The notes: generated by a model from the sequence alone, not told the origin. A stretch of DNA of 64,000 nt from Cesiribacteraceae bacterium YIM B00369 (GCA_017948555.1 JAFMYY010000001.1:124001-188000), one strand, 5' to 3'. Numbered from the stretch's first letter, positions 1 through 9,531 are shown. Made by a program: numbers and translations.

Positions 1-1885
1 TGCCAAAGAAATAGCTATTCATATTTATGTTTAATGCCTTTGTGGGTGCGTAATTTGCGAACAGGCCACCATAGACAGTGGGGGTACTTTCATGTTTCCT
101 GGTTTCCTTTTTGGCTGCCGGGTTTGCATAGTAATAAAAGTTTTCAGTTTCTGTGCTTTGCAGGGTTATAAAAGGCTTTATCTGCCATTTAGTATCAGGA
201 ACATAATTTGCGGAAAAGGTCATACCATATTGTTTCGATTCGAATGGTAAATTGAGGTACTGGTTATCGATATATGGAACTCCAGTCTCACTGACACCTC
301 CGTCTGTCATTTGTAATTCATACAGGTTTGTTAACTTCTGGCTAAACAGGGAAAGGTCTAACTGCAAACTTTTGGTTACTTTGCTTCTGATACCAACTTC
401 AGTCATTGTATTACTCACTACTTTACTGTCATTAGGGTCGGCATTGATGTTGAACATCAGCATATTGCCGTCAGGCATTGGGGTAGGGATAGTTAAATCC
501 AGTATTTGTTGAAAGAAAACACCACTTTTTGAGTTGGACTGCACCAGACGAAACAGCCACTTATCATTAACATTATAGGTAGTCAGGAACTGATAAGAAA
601 GGGCAGGATCGTCTTTTACAGTAAACTTGTCTCCACGAACTCCTGCTACAACCCGTAACCCTTCAACCGGATACCAGTCTGAACGTAAAGAGATTCCTGC
701 AGAATTAATACGGAAGTTGCCATCGAAAGCACCACCAGCAGGGGCTTTTTTCGCAAATTCACTGCCATCATATTGAGATTGCATGTAGTTAAGGGCCGGG
801 CGCAGATGAAATCTTGAGTTGATCTTCCATTGATAATCCGCGGTTGCATCCAGCGTATGGTAATAATAGGCGGCAGAATACAAAGGATTTTTCTCTTTCA
901 GTAAATGGTGTTCGCCAAATTCATAAGAGATTCTTGTATTTACTCCGTAAGCTTTTCCAGCAAAGTTAATATATGAACTTTCCTTTTCTGTAAAGCTTAA
1001 CGGGATTTCAGTTGAAAAATGAACCTTTTGAACGTCCGAATGCTGGGTGCCGGCAGAAATATTTACGTTAATATCTTTGTTTGCCTCATAATTAAGATAT
1101 CCATTGATTCCATATTTATCCATGGCTATTTCGTGCTTATATTCCTCTTCTGCTCTGTAATCTTTACTGTTGATGTAGGAACCGGATTCATAGTTGTAAT
1201 ACAGGTGGTCATTTCTATCTCTGAGCTGATAATTACCAGATAAAGCCACATTAATTTTTTTACTGATTTTCTTTCCCACTGCAACATTACCAATGCGGGC
1301 TAAGGGAGCCACATGCTGTATGTTGGCAGAGGCATACCAGTTTTCGCTGTCAAAGGTTTTAGTTATAATATTGATAACTCCGGTTACTGCGTTAGGGCCA
1401 AAGAGTGGGGCGGAGGGACCTCTCACTATTTCAATCCTCTCCACATCAATTAAGTCAACCGGTAAAGCTTCCCAATGTGTGCCTCCCTGCCCAAGTGAAA
1501 ACACAGGACGGTTATTTATCATAACCAAGGTAAGCATGTTCATTTGGGAAACAGTATGAGTGTATTTGATTGGATTGTCAAATCCATTAATATGTACATC
1601 GTAATTGCCATTGGTTGTTTCCCTTACAATAACCCCGGGGCAAAGGCGTAAAGCTTCAGGAATGCTTGTGATACCGGCTTTACTGATTTCTTCTTTTGTT
1701 ATTGAATAGCTGGAAACAGGTGCTTCGAATAAGGTTTCTTCCTGTGAGGAGGCAGAAACAATTGCTATATTCATTAATTCTTCAATGGAAAGGTTGTATA
1801 AATCCCGATTTTCCTGTGCCATTAAAGGTGATATGAAAGTAGATACTAATAAAGACATACCAAGCTTTCGTAAAAGATTTCCCAT
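1..1885 (-). CDS. TonB-dependent outer-membrane receptor (C-terminus cut by window edge)
   Basis: Reading from ATG at 1885 the frame stays open to the window edge, giving about 628 residues. It begins with a signal peptide ending near PLMAQ, then the SIEELMNIAIVSAS segment common just before the plug in receptors of the BtuB/FecA type. A plug domain follows (about residues 50-165) with the motif VERIEIVRGPSAPLFGPNAV and INIITK. The remainder alternates hydrophobic and polar residues as in beta-barrel strands; the C-terminal strands lie outside the window. There is no N-terminal carboxypeptidase-like domain of the SusC kind and no SusD partner is visible, so a siderophore, cobalamin or other small ligand is more likely than a glycan. 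The ligand cannot be told from sequence. Confidence 0.9.
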   Translation of the reverse strand, partial: MGNLLRKLGMSLLVSTFISPLMAQENRDLYNLSIEELMNIAIVSASSQEETLFEAPVSSYSITKEEISKAGITSIPEALRLCPGVIVRETTNGNYDVHINGFDNPIKYTHTVSQMNMLTLVMINNRPVFSLGQGGTHWEALPVDLIDVERIEIVRGPSAPLFGPNAVTGVINIITKTFDSENWYASANIQHVAPLARIGNVAVGKKISKKINVALSGNYQLRDRNDHLYYNYESGSYINSKDYRAEEEYKHEIAMDKYGINGYLNYEANKDINVNISAGTQHSDVQKVHFSTEIPLSFTEKESSYINFAGKAYGVNTRISYEFGEHHLLKEKNPLYSAAYYYHTLDATADYQWKINSRFHLRPALNYMQSQYDGSEFAKKAPAGGAFDGNFRINSAGISLRSDWYPVEGLRVVAGVRGDKFTVKDDPALSYQFLTTYNVNDKWLFRLVQSNSKSGVFFQQILDLTIPTPMPDGNMLMFNINADPNDSKVVSNTMTEVGIRSKVTKSLQLDLSLFSQKLTNLYELQMTDGGVSETGVPYIDNQYLNLPFESKQYGMTFSANYVPDTKWQIKPFITLQSTETENFYYYANPAAKKETRKHESTPTVYGGLFANYAPTKALNINMNSYFFG

Positions 1886-2252
1886 AGTTTACATTTAAAT
1901 TTTTGATGATGTAAAACTAGGCAGATGGAAGCGTCATAATTATTGATATGTATAATCAGACAGACAATGTACTCTATTGCTTTTGTTAATGTGTGTCGGA
2001 AATAAGAGTTCGCCAGAATATTGAAATAACACTATAAGATTGGGATATTCCTAATCCGATATGGCGTGTTGGAGCAGGTAGCAGGATAGATGTTGATGAT
2101 TATTGAATGTGCTGATCCTGACGTGTTTTGTTGAAAAATTATATTTTGTTGGAATATTATTCTATATGTGAATTGTTTCTCACTTCAGCTTACATGATTG
2201 GAGGATAAATAAATTATAGTCAATAAAAGTTTTGATACAAAAAAACGCCGTG
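1886..2252. other. Intergenic region, 367 bases, no gene seen
   Basis: AT-rich spacer between the receptor start and the end of the alkyltransferase-like gene, both on the minus strand. It should hold the receptor promoter, but I found no exact TAnnTTTG box on the minus strand. The octamer TTTTGTTG occurs twice (2126 and 2144) with an 18-base offset, which may be chance. No credible ORF or RNA gene. Confidence 0.5.
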
Positions 2253-2606
2253 TCAGAGTAGCTCAAGAGCCGGATCCCAGAAATATTTATCGAATTGCTG
2301 TACCTGGCCGTCCTTTACCGGTATTCCTTCGGCTTCGAGCCTTTCCTGCATTTCGGTGGGGGTAGGGTAGTGGTGCCTGCCTGTGAGGAGGCCCTGGCGG
2401 TTCAGTACCCGGTGGGCAGGCACTTGGTCAATCATGGTGTGGGCATTTTGCATAGCCCATCCTACTACCCGCGCACTTCTTGCGGCTCCCAGGTAGCGGG
2501 CAATGGCACCATAACTGCTAACCCGCCCGTGAGGGATAAGTTTTACTACCTCATATACGTTTTCAAAAAATCTGCCATGGTCTTTTCCAGCCATCATAGG
2601 ATTCAT
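2253..2606 (-). CDS. Alkyltransferase-like protein (MGMT fold without catalytic cysteine)
   Basis: A 117-residue single-domain protein of the O6-methylguanine-DNA methyltransferase DNA-binding fold. The helix-turn-helix region (HGRVSSYGAIARYLG) and arginine-finger segment (RSARVVGWAM) are clear. The active-site signature, PCHRV in true methyltransferases, reads P63-A-H-R-V67, so the alkyl-accepting cysteine is alanine. This defines the ATL family, known to bind O6-alkylguanine and hand lesions to nucleotide excision repair (Atl1 of fission yeast, YbaZ of E. coli). It cannot be a self-inactivating methyltransferase. It lies 47 bases after the MscS gene on the same strand and may be co-transcribed. 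ATG at 2606 gives a normal length; a second Met four residues in is an alternative. Confidence 0.93.
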   Translation of the reverse strand: MNPMMAGKDHGRFFENVYEVVKLIPHGRVSSYGAIARYLGAARSARVVGWAMQNAHTMIDQVPAHRVLNRQGLLTGRHHYPTPTEMQERLEAEGIPVKDGQVQQFDKYFWDPALELL

Positions 2607-2653
2607 TAAAAATCAGAAATTCTGTTTCCTGGAGGGTACTTTGTCCTCCGTAG

Positions 2654-3589
2654 CTACATGAGTCGCTCATTTTCACTGCGCTCCTGTTTTTTGCTTTCGT
2701 TAATATAAGTAATAATCTGCCAGTTCAGGTGGCGGCGTATATCCCTTTCCATGCGGCGGTTCTGGCGGTTCAGTATCAGCTGGAATTTTATAGTTACATT
2801 ATTATTGTTAATGTTTACCACCCTCATTTGAGCGCTTTCCCTCTTAATATTCTCCCTGTATTCTTCCAGGCTGTCGCACAGGTGTTTTTCAAGCTCATTC
2901 AGGCCTTCAATCTGGTCGGGCTGAACCGAAAATTCCAGTATTATCTTTTTCTGGTTGTTTTTGGTGAGGTTTACAATATTCCCGTTCAGAATGGTGGTAT
3001 TGGCTATAAAGATAAGGTCATCATCTTCGTTAAGCAGGTGTACATTAAGGAGGGTAATATCCACAATCTGCCCTATATGGTCGCCTATTCTCACATAATC
3101 ATCAATTGCCAGCTGGTTTGAGAACATAAGGATCAGGCCATTAATCATGTTGGTAATATAATCCTTAAAGAGGATGGCAATGGCTGCTGCAATAATGGAG
3201 ATGGAGGTAAAAAACTCCCTGGGGTCAATACTGAGCAGGAACAGGATGGCAAGGCCTAAAGCGATATATGAAAGAATATTTGCTATCTGGTTTATGCCAA
3301 TGATAAAATTATCCCGGAAGCCGGACTGCTGGTGATTCTTTCTTAAATATATAGCGACCAGGCTAAGCCTGATAAAAGAAATGATGATATGCGTGGTTAC
3401 ATAAAAAATAACCGCATCCAGCAGGTTCCTTGCTGAAAAGATGGCATCCGGATGAGTTGCATCATGTTTAAACAGCTCCGGGTACTGAAACCGCAGCAAT
3501 ATAATAAGCGCCAGTATTCCCAGCTTAATTAAAAACTTAACGCGCCGCCTGTTTTCCTGATGGCTGGCTTTATCTGCTCTGAAATTCAC
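2654..3589 (-). CDS. MscS-family mechanosensitive ion channel
   Basis: A 311-residue membrane protein that should open under membrane tension and release solutes during osmotic downshock. The first 130 residues hold three or four hydrophobic helices. The pore-lining TM3 and start of the beta domain follow (AAAIAILFKDYITNMINGLILMFSNQLAIDDYVRIGDHIGQIVDITLLNVHLL is the region, about residues 135-190). The cytoplasmic C-terminus is charged and slightly shorter than E. coli YbdG-type proteins. The IGDHIGQIVDI segment is typical of the MscS beta domain. Same strand as the alkyltransferase-like gene downstream. Confidence 0.88.
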   Translation of the reverse strand: MNFRADKASHQENRRRVKFLIKLGILALIILLRFQYPELFKHDATHPDAIFSARNLLDAVIFYVTTHIIISFIRLSLVAIYLRKNHQQSGFRDNFIIGINQIANILSYIALGLAILFLLSIDPREFFTSISIIAAAIAILFKDYITNMINGLILMFSNQLAIDDYVRIGDHIGQIVDITLLNVHLLNEDDDLIFIANTTILNGNIVNLTKNNQKKIILEFSVQPDQIEGLNELEKHLCDSLEEYRENIKRESAQMRVVNINNNNVTIKFQLILNRQNRRMERDIRRHLNWQIITYINESKKQERSENERLM

Positions 3590-3717
3590 TTTAGTATTAT
3601 TTTATTTAGACCGTTTTCTAAACAGCAGGAATGATAACAAGTTCCTGAGATTCAACCTCAAAGTTCATGTTTTTTCTATAAAAAAAGGAGCCTTGCAAGT
3701 ATTTAACTCTAAAAGAG

Positions 3718-3725
3718 TACCTTTA
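3718..3725 (+). promoter_or_regulatory. Possible -7 promoter box for the YccF gene
   Basis: TACCTTTA matches the Bacteroidota -7 consensus TAnnTTTG at seven of eight positions. A TTG at 3693-3695 lies 22 bases upstream, slightly more than the usual 19-21. The ATG at 3730 is only four bases after the box, so transcription would start at or beside the start codon (leaderless), if this box is used. Confidence 0.35.
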
Positions 3726-3729
3726 GCTT

Positions 3730-4107
3730 ATGAACACAACAGGAAATATTCTCTGGATTATTTTAGGTGGTGGTATCTTCATATTTCTGGAGTATTTTAT
3801 TGCAGGAATTTTGCTTTGTTTTACCATCATAGGTATTCCGTTTGGTCTTCAGGCTATGCGCCTGGGCATGTTAAGCCTCACTCCGTTTGGAAAAGAGGTT
3901 ACCTCATCAGGGCGTACAGAAGGTTGCCTGTCCACACTCATGAATATTATCTGGGTTTTTGCAGGTGGCATATGGGTGGCGCTGACGCATGTACTTTTCG
4001 CTGTTATTATGGCTGTTACCATTATTGGTATTCCGTTTGCGAAGCAGCATATGAAGCTTGCCTCTTTTTCCTTTACTCCTTTTGGGAGGGAAATCCGGCG
4101 GCGATAA
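3730..4107 (+). CDS. YccF domain-containing membrane protein
   Basis: A 125-residue inner-membrane protein with two repeated halves, each pairing a long hydrophobic helix with the motif ITIIGIPFGLQ/TIIGIPFAKQ and ending SLTPFGKE/SFTPFGRE. This tandem arrangement is the YccF (DUF307) family. The biochemical role of the family is not established. The gene stands alone between divergent and same-strand neighbours with over 140 bases each side, so it is probably monocistronic. An overlapping longer ORF in another frame (3693-4130) has no family resemblance. Confidence 0.88.
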   Translation: MNTTGNILWIILGGGIFIFLEYFIAGILLCFTIIGIPFGLQAMRLGMLSLTPFGKEVTSSGRTEGCLSTLMNIIWVFAGGIWVALTHVLFAVIMAVTIIGIPFAKQHMKLASFSFTPFGREIRRR

Positions 4108-4343
4108 TCAGGGGAAGGACCTGCTCCTGAGCCTGTTGCGCTCCTCTGCAGGCTGCTGAAATATTATTCTGAAAAATATTAATGTAACAAAATAAAGTTA
4201 ATTACGATAAAGAAGTAGGGTGACGTTCTGAATATAACAGCTGATAATCAGTTGTTTATGTTTGGGTTTAGGTGAGGATTCTCTTTCCCCAAGTAAAACC
4301 TTATTTTTTAAAGTAATTATTTGAATCTTATTTTTTTCGAACT

Positions 4344-5378
4344 GTGATAAAAGTCTACAAATACGAAGATTTACCTGAACAGCTTCTGGAGGAGCATTCC
4401 ACTAATCTGTTTTATTGTCCTTCATGGTTATCTGTGTTGCGGCAGCATTATGGGTGTAGCTACTATGCCACGGCAGATGTTGATTCCGGTGAACTGATGT
4501 TTTTTGCGCTTATTAAATGCATTGCCGGACAAAAGCTGGTAAGCATGCCTTTTTCAGATTATACCTGTCCGGGGCTTATGCAGCCGGAAACACTGAAAGA
4601 GCATGTGAAAGCCTTACGCAAAGAATTTCCTGAGTTGCCGGTGCTTTTAAAAGTCAGCTTTCCTGATGTTTCGGAAAATTCCCTCAGCTCGCTTGGAACG
4701 GCAGAGGAAATGGGGTGCCTGCATCGTGTAAATACCGGCAGGGGTGTAAACCTTGAAAGCAGCATGACGCCAAGTTATAAGCGGGGCGTAAGGAGAGCAA
4801 GGGTACGTGGTTTGCAATTCGGAACTAACTGCAGCTACGAAGGCCTGGAGCAGTTTTATAACCTTTTTTATGAGCTCCGCATGAAAAAGCATGGCCTGAT
4901 TCCACAGCCTTTTTCTTTTTTTGAAAAAGTATATGAGCAGTTTATCAGCAAAGGAAAAGGTTTTTTTATTGAGGTCTGGAAAGAGGGCAGGCTTCTTGCA
5001 TCTGCCATAGTGCTTAAGCACCAGAACGGCTTGTACTATAAATGGGGATGCTCCTCTTTAAGTGACCTCGTGGACCGGCCCAATAATCTTCTTTTTTATG
5101 AATTGCTCCACCTGGCCCAGCGCGACGGATTTGAATATGTAGATCTTGGCCTTAGCGATACGAAGGTTAATAAAGGCCTTATCAGGTTTAAACGGAGTAT
5201 GGGAGGAACCCGTTCAGATATTTTTACCTTCCAGTACCTGCCGGAAAATTATCCGCATAAAACCATGGAGCAGTTTAAATCCATTGTTAACTCTATGGCA
5301 AGCATTGTGGTGGCAAGCCGCTTCGACCGGGAAACTACAGAAGCCTTTAGTAAAACGCTGTACCCGCTTTTTGCCTGA
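4344..5378 (+). CDS. FemAB/GNAT-like aminoacyl- or acyl-transferase
   Basis: A 344-residue cytoplasmic protein resembling the BioF2/FemAB-type acetyltransferase group (FemAB-like, XrtA/PEP-CTERM-associated and LPS-linked relatives). The C-terminal half has the expected order: YKRGVRRARVRGLQF, EGLEQFYNLFYELRMKKHGLIP, a beta-bulge region around LLASAIVLKH and GLYYKWGCSS, then DLGLSDTKVNKGLIRFKRSMGG. Such proteins transfer amino acids or acyl groups onto cell-wall or surface-polysaccharide precursors. The start is GTG at 4344 with no ATG nearby in frame. It precedes porU on the same strand by 118 bases. The substrate is unknown. Confidence 0.75.
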   Translation: MIKVYKYEDLPEQLLEEHSTNLFYCPSWLSVLRQHYGCSYYATADVDSGELMFFALIKCIAGQKLVSMPFSDYTCPGLMQPETLKEHVKALRKEFPELPVLLKVSFPDVSENSLSSLGTAEEMGCLHRVNTGRGVNLESSMTPSYKRGVRRARVRGLQFGTNCSYEGLEQFYNLFYELRMKKHGLIPQPFSFFEKVYEQFISKGKGFFIEVWKEGRLLASAIVLKHQNGLYYKWGCSSLSDLVDRPNNLLFYELLHLAQRDGFEYVDLGLSDTKVNKGLIRFKRSMGGTRSDIFTFQYLPENYPHKTMEQFKSIVNSMASIVVASRFDRETTEAFSKTLYPLFA

Positions 5379-5496
5379 AGCAGCTGAGTAAGGCCGTTTT
5401 GTTTTAACAGTCCGGTAACAAAAACATAATCTGCTCCTGCTGTTTCTGTCGGTATTCCTGCATACCTTTCCTTTTTTTCTTTAGCAGGGTATTACT

Positions 5497-8400
5497 ATGT
5501 TGTTTCGTATGCTGTTGCCGGGGGTGCTGGCTGTATGGCAGTCGGTGTGCCTGGCACAAAGCTTTGCTCCTGAATCTGTATTAAGCACAGGGGCCGTTTA
5601 TAAAATGGCGGTTCAGGAAGATGCTGTTTATAAGATTGACAAAGCCTTTTTGCTGAAGCTGGGGCTATCGGCTGCAGAACTTGATCCACGCGGAATTCAA
5701 ATATATTCGGGGCACCCGGACTTGCTCCCTCAGGAAAATGCAGGTTCCGCAACAGATGATCTCCGGCAGGTTCCTTCATACCGCTATGGTCTTGCCGACG
5801 GTTCCTTTGATGCGGGTGATTATATTCTTTTTTTCGGGAAAGGACCGGATAGCCGGAGGTATGATCCTGGTTCCGGACACTTCAGTTACACGCAGCATTT
5901 ATACTCACGGAAAAATTATTATTTTATAAGAACAGGCACCGGAAATGGTTCCTCTGTCGATAAGATTGCTTACCCCGCCGCAGAGCCGCTTGTTAAAATA
6001 ATTACTTTCAATGACATCTGGCATCACGAAGAAAACCTGAAAAACCTTATACGTTCCGGCAGGGAGTGGGTTGGCGCGGAATTAAATGACAGGGAAGCAC
6101 TTTCCGTTAATATTCCCGTGCGGGAGCCTGCTGCCACCGGAGACGCTTACCTGGAAGTTTCGGTAGTATCGGCCGTGGAGGAGAGATCAGTTTTTGAAAT
6201 TTCCCTGGGAGGAAAAATACAGGGCCGGATAGCTGTTAGTGCTGCCCAGGGAACGGCTTATGGTCATAAGGCCATAGAAAAAACAGCCTCATTTTCTGTT
6301 CCCATGAAGGATTTTCAGGAAAATGCAAAACTGCAGATTAAACATATACATTCTTCCACAACTTCAGGGTACCTTAATTACCTGAATTTGCAAATGCTGA
6401 GCAAGCTCCGCTATCCCGGGAGCCAGTTTCTTTTTCGGGCAAAGGAGAGCCTGGGAAATAACGCCCGCTATAGTATCGGTAATGCTACTGCTAAGCTAAA
6501 AGTGTGGGAAGTAAGCGATCCCTTCGGACCTCTTGAAATGGATGCTGGCTTTTCAGGATCAGAACTTACTTTTGTGGCTCCGGGCGATAAGCTGAGGGAG
6601 TTTGTTGTTTTTGATCCGGCCGGGCTTAATGCTCCTGAGCCCATAGGGAAGCTGCTTAATCAGAACCTGCATGCCACACCAACGCCTGATTTGCTGATAA
6701 TCACTCACGGCAGTTTAAGAGAAGAAGCGGAAAGACTTGCCGGCTTCAGGAGGAGTAATGACGGGCTGGAGGTTAAAGTGGTAGCCACAGAGGAGGTATA
6801 CAATGAATTTTCATCCGGAAAGCAGGATGTGAGCGCTCTGCGGAATTTTATAAGGATGCTGTACCTCCGCAATCAAAAGCTCAGTTACGTACTGCTTTTT
6901 GGTGATGCATCTTACGATTACCTTTCGGATGGGGCTGAAAATACCAATATTGTACCTGCCTACCAGTCCAAAACATCCTTCCATAATGTGCACAGCTACG
7001 CTTCGGACGATTTTTTTGGTTTTTTAGAAGAACATGAAGGCAGCTGGGAGGAAGAGGGGAATATGGGTAATCATACCCTGGAGGTAGCTGTGGGGAGGTT
7101 GCCTGTACAGACGGCGGAGGAGGCACGGAATATGGTAAATAAACTGATCCATTACACCCTGGCCGAAACTATTGGCGACTGGCGTTTGCGCACTCTTTTT
7201 GTGGCCGACGATGGCGATGCAAATAAACACCAGCACCAAAGTAATTTTCTCTCTGTACTTTCAGAAGAAAGTGATGAGAAATTTACAGCCAACCGCCTCT
7301 TTACAGATGCTTTTCCCAAGGTCAGGGACAGGTTTGGCCTGAGCGCTCCTGCCATGCGTGAAGCGCTGCAGCAGCAGATTGAGCGTGGCGCTTTATTGGT
7401 GGACTACATAGGCCATGGCAGCGAAACTGTATGGGCTAATGAACGGATATTGGACCTCAGCCATATTGAGGCCTGGGAAAATAAAGATAAGATGCCGGTG
7501 TTCCTGACTGCTACCTGTGAGTTTGGCCGCTTCGATGACCCGGGGAAAATTTCCGGGGCAGAAAAAATGTTGCTCAGGCCATCCGGAGGAGCAATAGGTT
7601 TATTAACAAGTACCAGGCCTGTTTTTCCTAATACAAGTTTCGATTTCAGCCAGGCTTTTTACCAGACTGCTTTTGAGGACGGGCTGCTGCACACGGGGCG
7701 TTTAGGAGATATTTTTCTGCATACCAAGAACAGGAGTATTGCCGGAACCACTAACCGCAATTTCAGTCTTTTGGGAGACCCAAGTATGCGCCTTGCTGTG
7801 CCGGCCGCAAAGGTTGTGCTGGAAACAATTAACGGAAAGCAGGTGCTGGAAAAAGACAGCCTGCACCCTTTGCAAAAAGTTCGCTTAAAAGGCCATGTGG
7901 AGAATAATGGAGGCTTTGACCCTTCCTTTACAGGGAAAATGCAAATTACCCTGTGGGGAGCTTACACTGAAAAGCAAACCTTAGGTTACGAAGGGGAACA
8001 CAGTGTGTTTAATTACCGGAACAGGGAAAATATTTTGTATAGTGGCCTTGTAAGTTTAAAAGAAGGAAGGTTTGATGCGGAAATTCTGCTGCCGGAATTG
8101 CCGGACAAGGAATTCAGAAACTGTAAACTGGTATTCTATGCCTTCCGGGACGATATGCCTGTAGATGGGGCCGGGGCTCATGCTGTAGTTGTGGGAGGGG
8201 AGCCGGACGAGGCTGAGCCCGATGCAGACCCACCCCTGATAAATCTCTGGATGGAGAATAAAAATTTTGTAAATGGAGGGGAGGTGCCTGTCCGGCCTGT
8301 TTTAATTGCTGAATTTTCCGATGCAAGTGGTATTCTCCTTCATAATGATGCGGAACAGGGTATCCGGCTGGTAATAGATGGAAAGGAAGACAGTGCAGTA

Positions 8401-8889
8401 GTGGTCAGTTCCTGGTACCAGGCAAAGCAGGATACCTACCGGGAGGGAAGCCTCAGGTTTCAGCTTGGTACGCTTAAAGAAGGTATGCATGAACTTTCCC
8501 TCTCCGCTTCCGATACGAGGGGGAACCGGAGCGAAGAACGCATCCGGTTTGTGGTAAGCGGGCAGGCTATGTTTTTTGTCAGCCCGGTTCGTACGTATCC
8601 TAACCCTTCCAGTGGGGAAGTTACCTTTGATTTTGGCATTGGCGGCAGTATGGAAGCCGCAGGTGTACAGGAACCGGGGTATGAGTTGCTTCTTTACGCT
8701 GCAGAGGGAAAGGTAATGCTGCAAAAAACAGATGCCTTATTTCCTGACAGTGAAGGTTATTTTCAGTTGAAGCTGGATTTGAGAGATTATAATATTCCTT
8801 CAGGTATGTATTTTTATAAACTTCAGTTAGGTCCGGCAAATGCCCCGGCCATGCTCCGGAGCAGTGGCAGAATTATTTATTACAGGTAA
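5497..8889 (+). CDS. porU: T9SS sortase PorU (gingipain-type C25 peptidase)
   Basis: A 1130-residue surface protein that in the T9SS removes the C-terminal sorting signal of cargo and attaches it to the anionic lipopolysaccharide or its equivalent. The signal peptide ends near CLAQ. A beta-rich N-terminal region (to about residue 380) precedes the C25-like catalytic domain (about 390-760), which keeps the His of IGHGS (H640) and the Cys of TATCEFG (C674), spaced as in Porphyromonas PorU. An Ig-like region and a C-terminal domain opening with YPNPSSGEVTFDF (about residue 1030) follow; PorU itself keeps such a domain. porV, often adjacent in related genomes, is not next to it here; a DoxX gene is. 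Start ATG 5497 places the signal peptide correctly. Confidence 0.93.
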   Translation: MLFRMLLPGVLAVWQSVCLAQSFAPESVLSTGAVYKMAVQEDAVYKIDKAFLLKLGLSAAELDPRGIQIYSGHPDLLPQENAGSATDDLRQVPSYRYGLADGSFDAGDYILFFGKGPDSRRYDPGSGHFSYTQHLYSRKNYYFIRTGTGNGSSVDKIAYPAAEPLVKIITFNDIWHHEENLKNLIRSGREWVGAELNDREALSVNIPVREPAATGDAYLEVSVVSAVEERSVFEISLGGKIQGRIAVSAAQGTAYGHKAIEKTASFSVPMKDFQENAKLQIKHIHSSTTSGYLNYLNLQMLSKLRYPGSQFLFRAKESLGNNARYSIGNATAKLKVWEVSDPFGPLEMDAGFSGSELTFVAPGDKLREFVVFDPAGLNAPEPIGKLLNQNLHATPTPDLLIITHGSLREEAERLAGFRRSNDGLEVKVVATEEVYNEFSSGKQDVSALRNFIRMLYLRNQKLSYVLLFGDASYDYLSDGAENTNIVPAYQSKTSFHNVHSYASDDFFGFLEEHEGSWEEEGNMGNHTLEVAVGRLPVQTAEEARNMVNKLIHYTLAETIGDWRLRTLFVADDGDANKHQHQSNFLSVLSEESDEKFTANRLFTDAFPKVRDRFGLSAPAMREALQQQIERGALLVDYIGHGSETVWANERILDLSHIEAWENKDKMPVFLTATCEFGRFDDPGKISGAEKMLLRPSGGAIGLLTSTRPVFPNTSFDFSQAFYQTAFEDGLLHTGRLGDIFLHTKNRSIAGTTNRNFSLLGDPSMRLAVPAAKVVLETINGKQVLEKDSLHPLQKVRLKGHVENNGGFDPSFTGKMQITLWGAYTEKQTLGYEGEHSVFNYRNRENILYSGLVSLKEGRFDAEILLPELPDKEFRNCKLVFYAFRDDMPVDGAGAHAVVVGGEPDEAEPDADPPLINLWMENKNFVNGGEVPVRPVLIAEFSDASGILLHNDAEQGIRLVIDGKEDSAVVVSSWYQAKQDTYREGSLRFQLGTLKEGMHELSLSASDTRGNRSEERIRFVVSGQAMFFVSPVRTYPNPSSGEVTFDFGIGGSMEAAGVQEPGYELLLYAAEGKVMLQKTDALFPDSEGYFQLKLDLRDYNIPSGMYFYKLQLGPANAPAMLRSSGRIIYYR

Positions 8890-8906
8890 GGTGGTTGCAA
8901 TCATTT

Positions 8907-8914
8907 TACTTTTG
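8907..8914 (+). promoter_or_regulatory. Candidate -7 promoter box for the DoxX gene
   Basis: TACTTTTG is an exact match to the Bacteroidota -7 consensus TAnnTTTG, lying 18 bases after the porU stop codon. I see no -33 TTG at the right spacing. If active, transcription would start near 8921, which rules out the long ORF start inside porU and supports a DoxX start further in. Confidence 0.4.
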
Positions 8915-8971
8915 GCCCCGCGCAGTAAAATTTATTTTCTTAATTTACCGGCTCAGATAAAAGCCTTAAAA

Positions 8972-9391
8972 TTGATTCATAAAATACTAAGAACTGATAA
9001 TGCCGCCACCACTATAATAATCAGGCTAATGGTGGGAGCTGTTTTTCTTTCAGAAGGAATTCAAAAATTTCTTTTCCCGGCACTCAGGGGAGCAGGGCGC
9101 TTTGAAAAAATAGGTTTACCTGAACCGGAGTTTTTAGGGTATTTTACAGGTGCTTTTGAAGTACTGTGTGGTATCCTGTTGCTATTGGGGTTCCTTACCC
9201 GCCTGGCAGCCATTCCCCTTATCATTATTATGCTTGTGGCTATCGTTACTACTAAGGCAGATGTGCTTGCCAATGAAGGTTTCTGGTCCATGCTGCACGG
9301 GAGCCGGACAGACTGGGCAATGCTGACCGGAAGTATTTTTTTACTGATAAAAGGGGGTGGTAAATGGTCGGCAGACAGGAAAATTCAGTGA
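8972..9391 (+). CDS. DoxX family membrane protein
   Basis: About 139 residues with four hydrophobic helices in the DoxX pattern: TIIIRLMVGAVFLSEGIQKFLFP, EFLGYFTGAFEVLCGILLLLGFLTRLAAIPLIIIMLVAIVTTKAD, then a last helix before a short charged tail. DoxX proteins are small inner-membrane proteins, several linked to redox or thiol stress, without one agreed activity. The open frame starts at 8840 inside porU, but the first 44 residues there do not look like protein of this family. I chose TTG at 8972, which yields a normal N-terminus; ATG at 9029 would cut the first helix. The start is the uncertain part. Confidence 0.8.
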   Translation: MIHKILRTDNAATTIIIRLMVGAVFLSEGIQKFLFPALRGAGRFEKIGLPEPEFLGYFTGAFEVLCGILLLLGFLTRLAAIPLIIIMLVAIVTTKADVLANEGFWSMLHGSRTDWAMLTGSIFLLIKGGGKWSADRKIQ

Positions 9392-9531
9392 AGAGAGGAA
9401 ACTGCTGTGGTAAATGTGTTAAGCGGTACAGAGGAACTTTCCAGGTGTAAGAGAATTTGTTTTTTTTCGGCTTTTATAAAAGGGGGGAAGGGATTTAACT
9501 CCTTTGTTTTACTAAAAGGTTAAGAGGCTTC

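Noticed and set aside
3693-4130. 145-residue frame overlapping the YccF gene
   Set aside because: Out of frame with YccF, Trp/Tyr/Cys-rich, no family resemblance.
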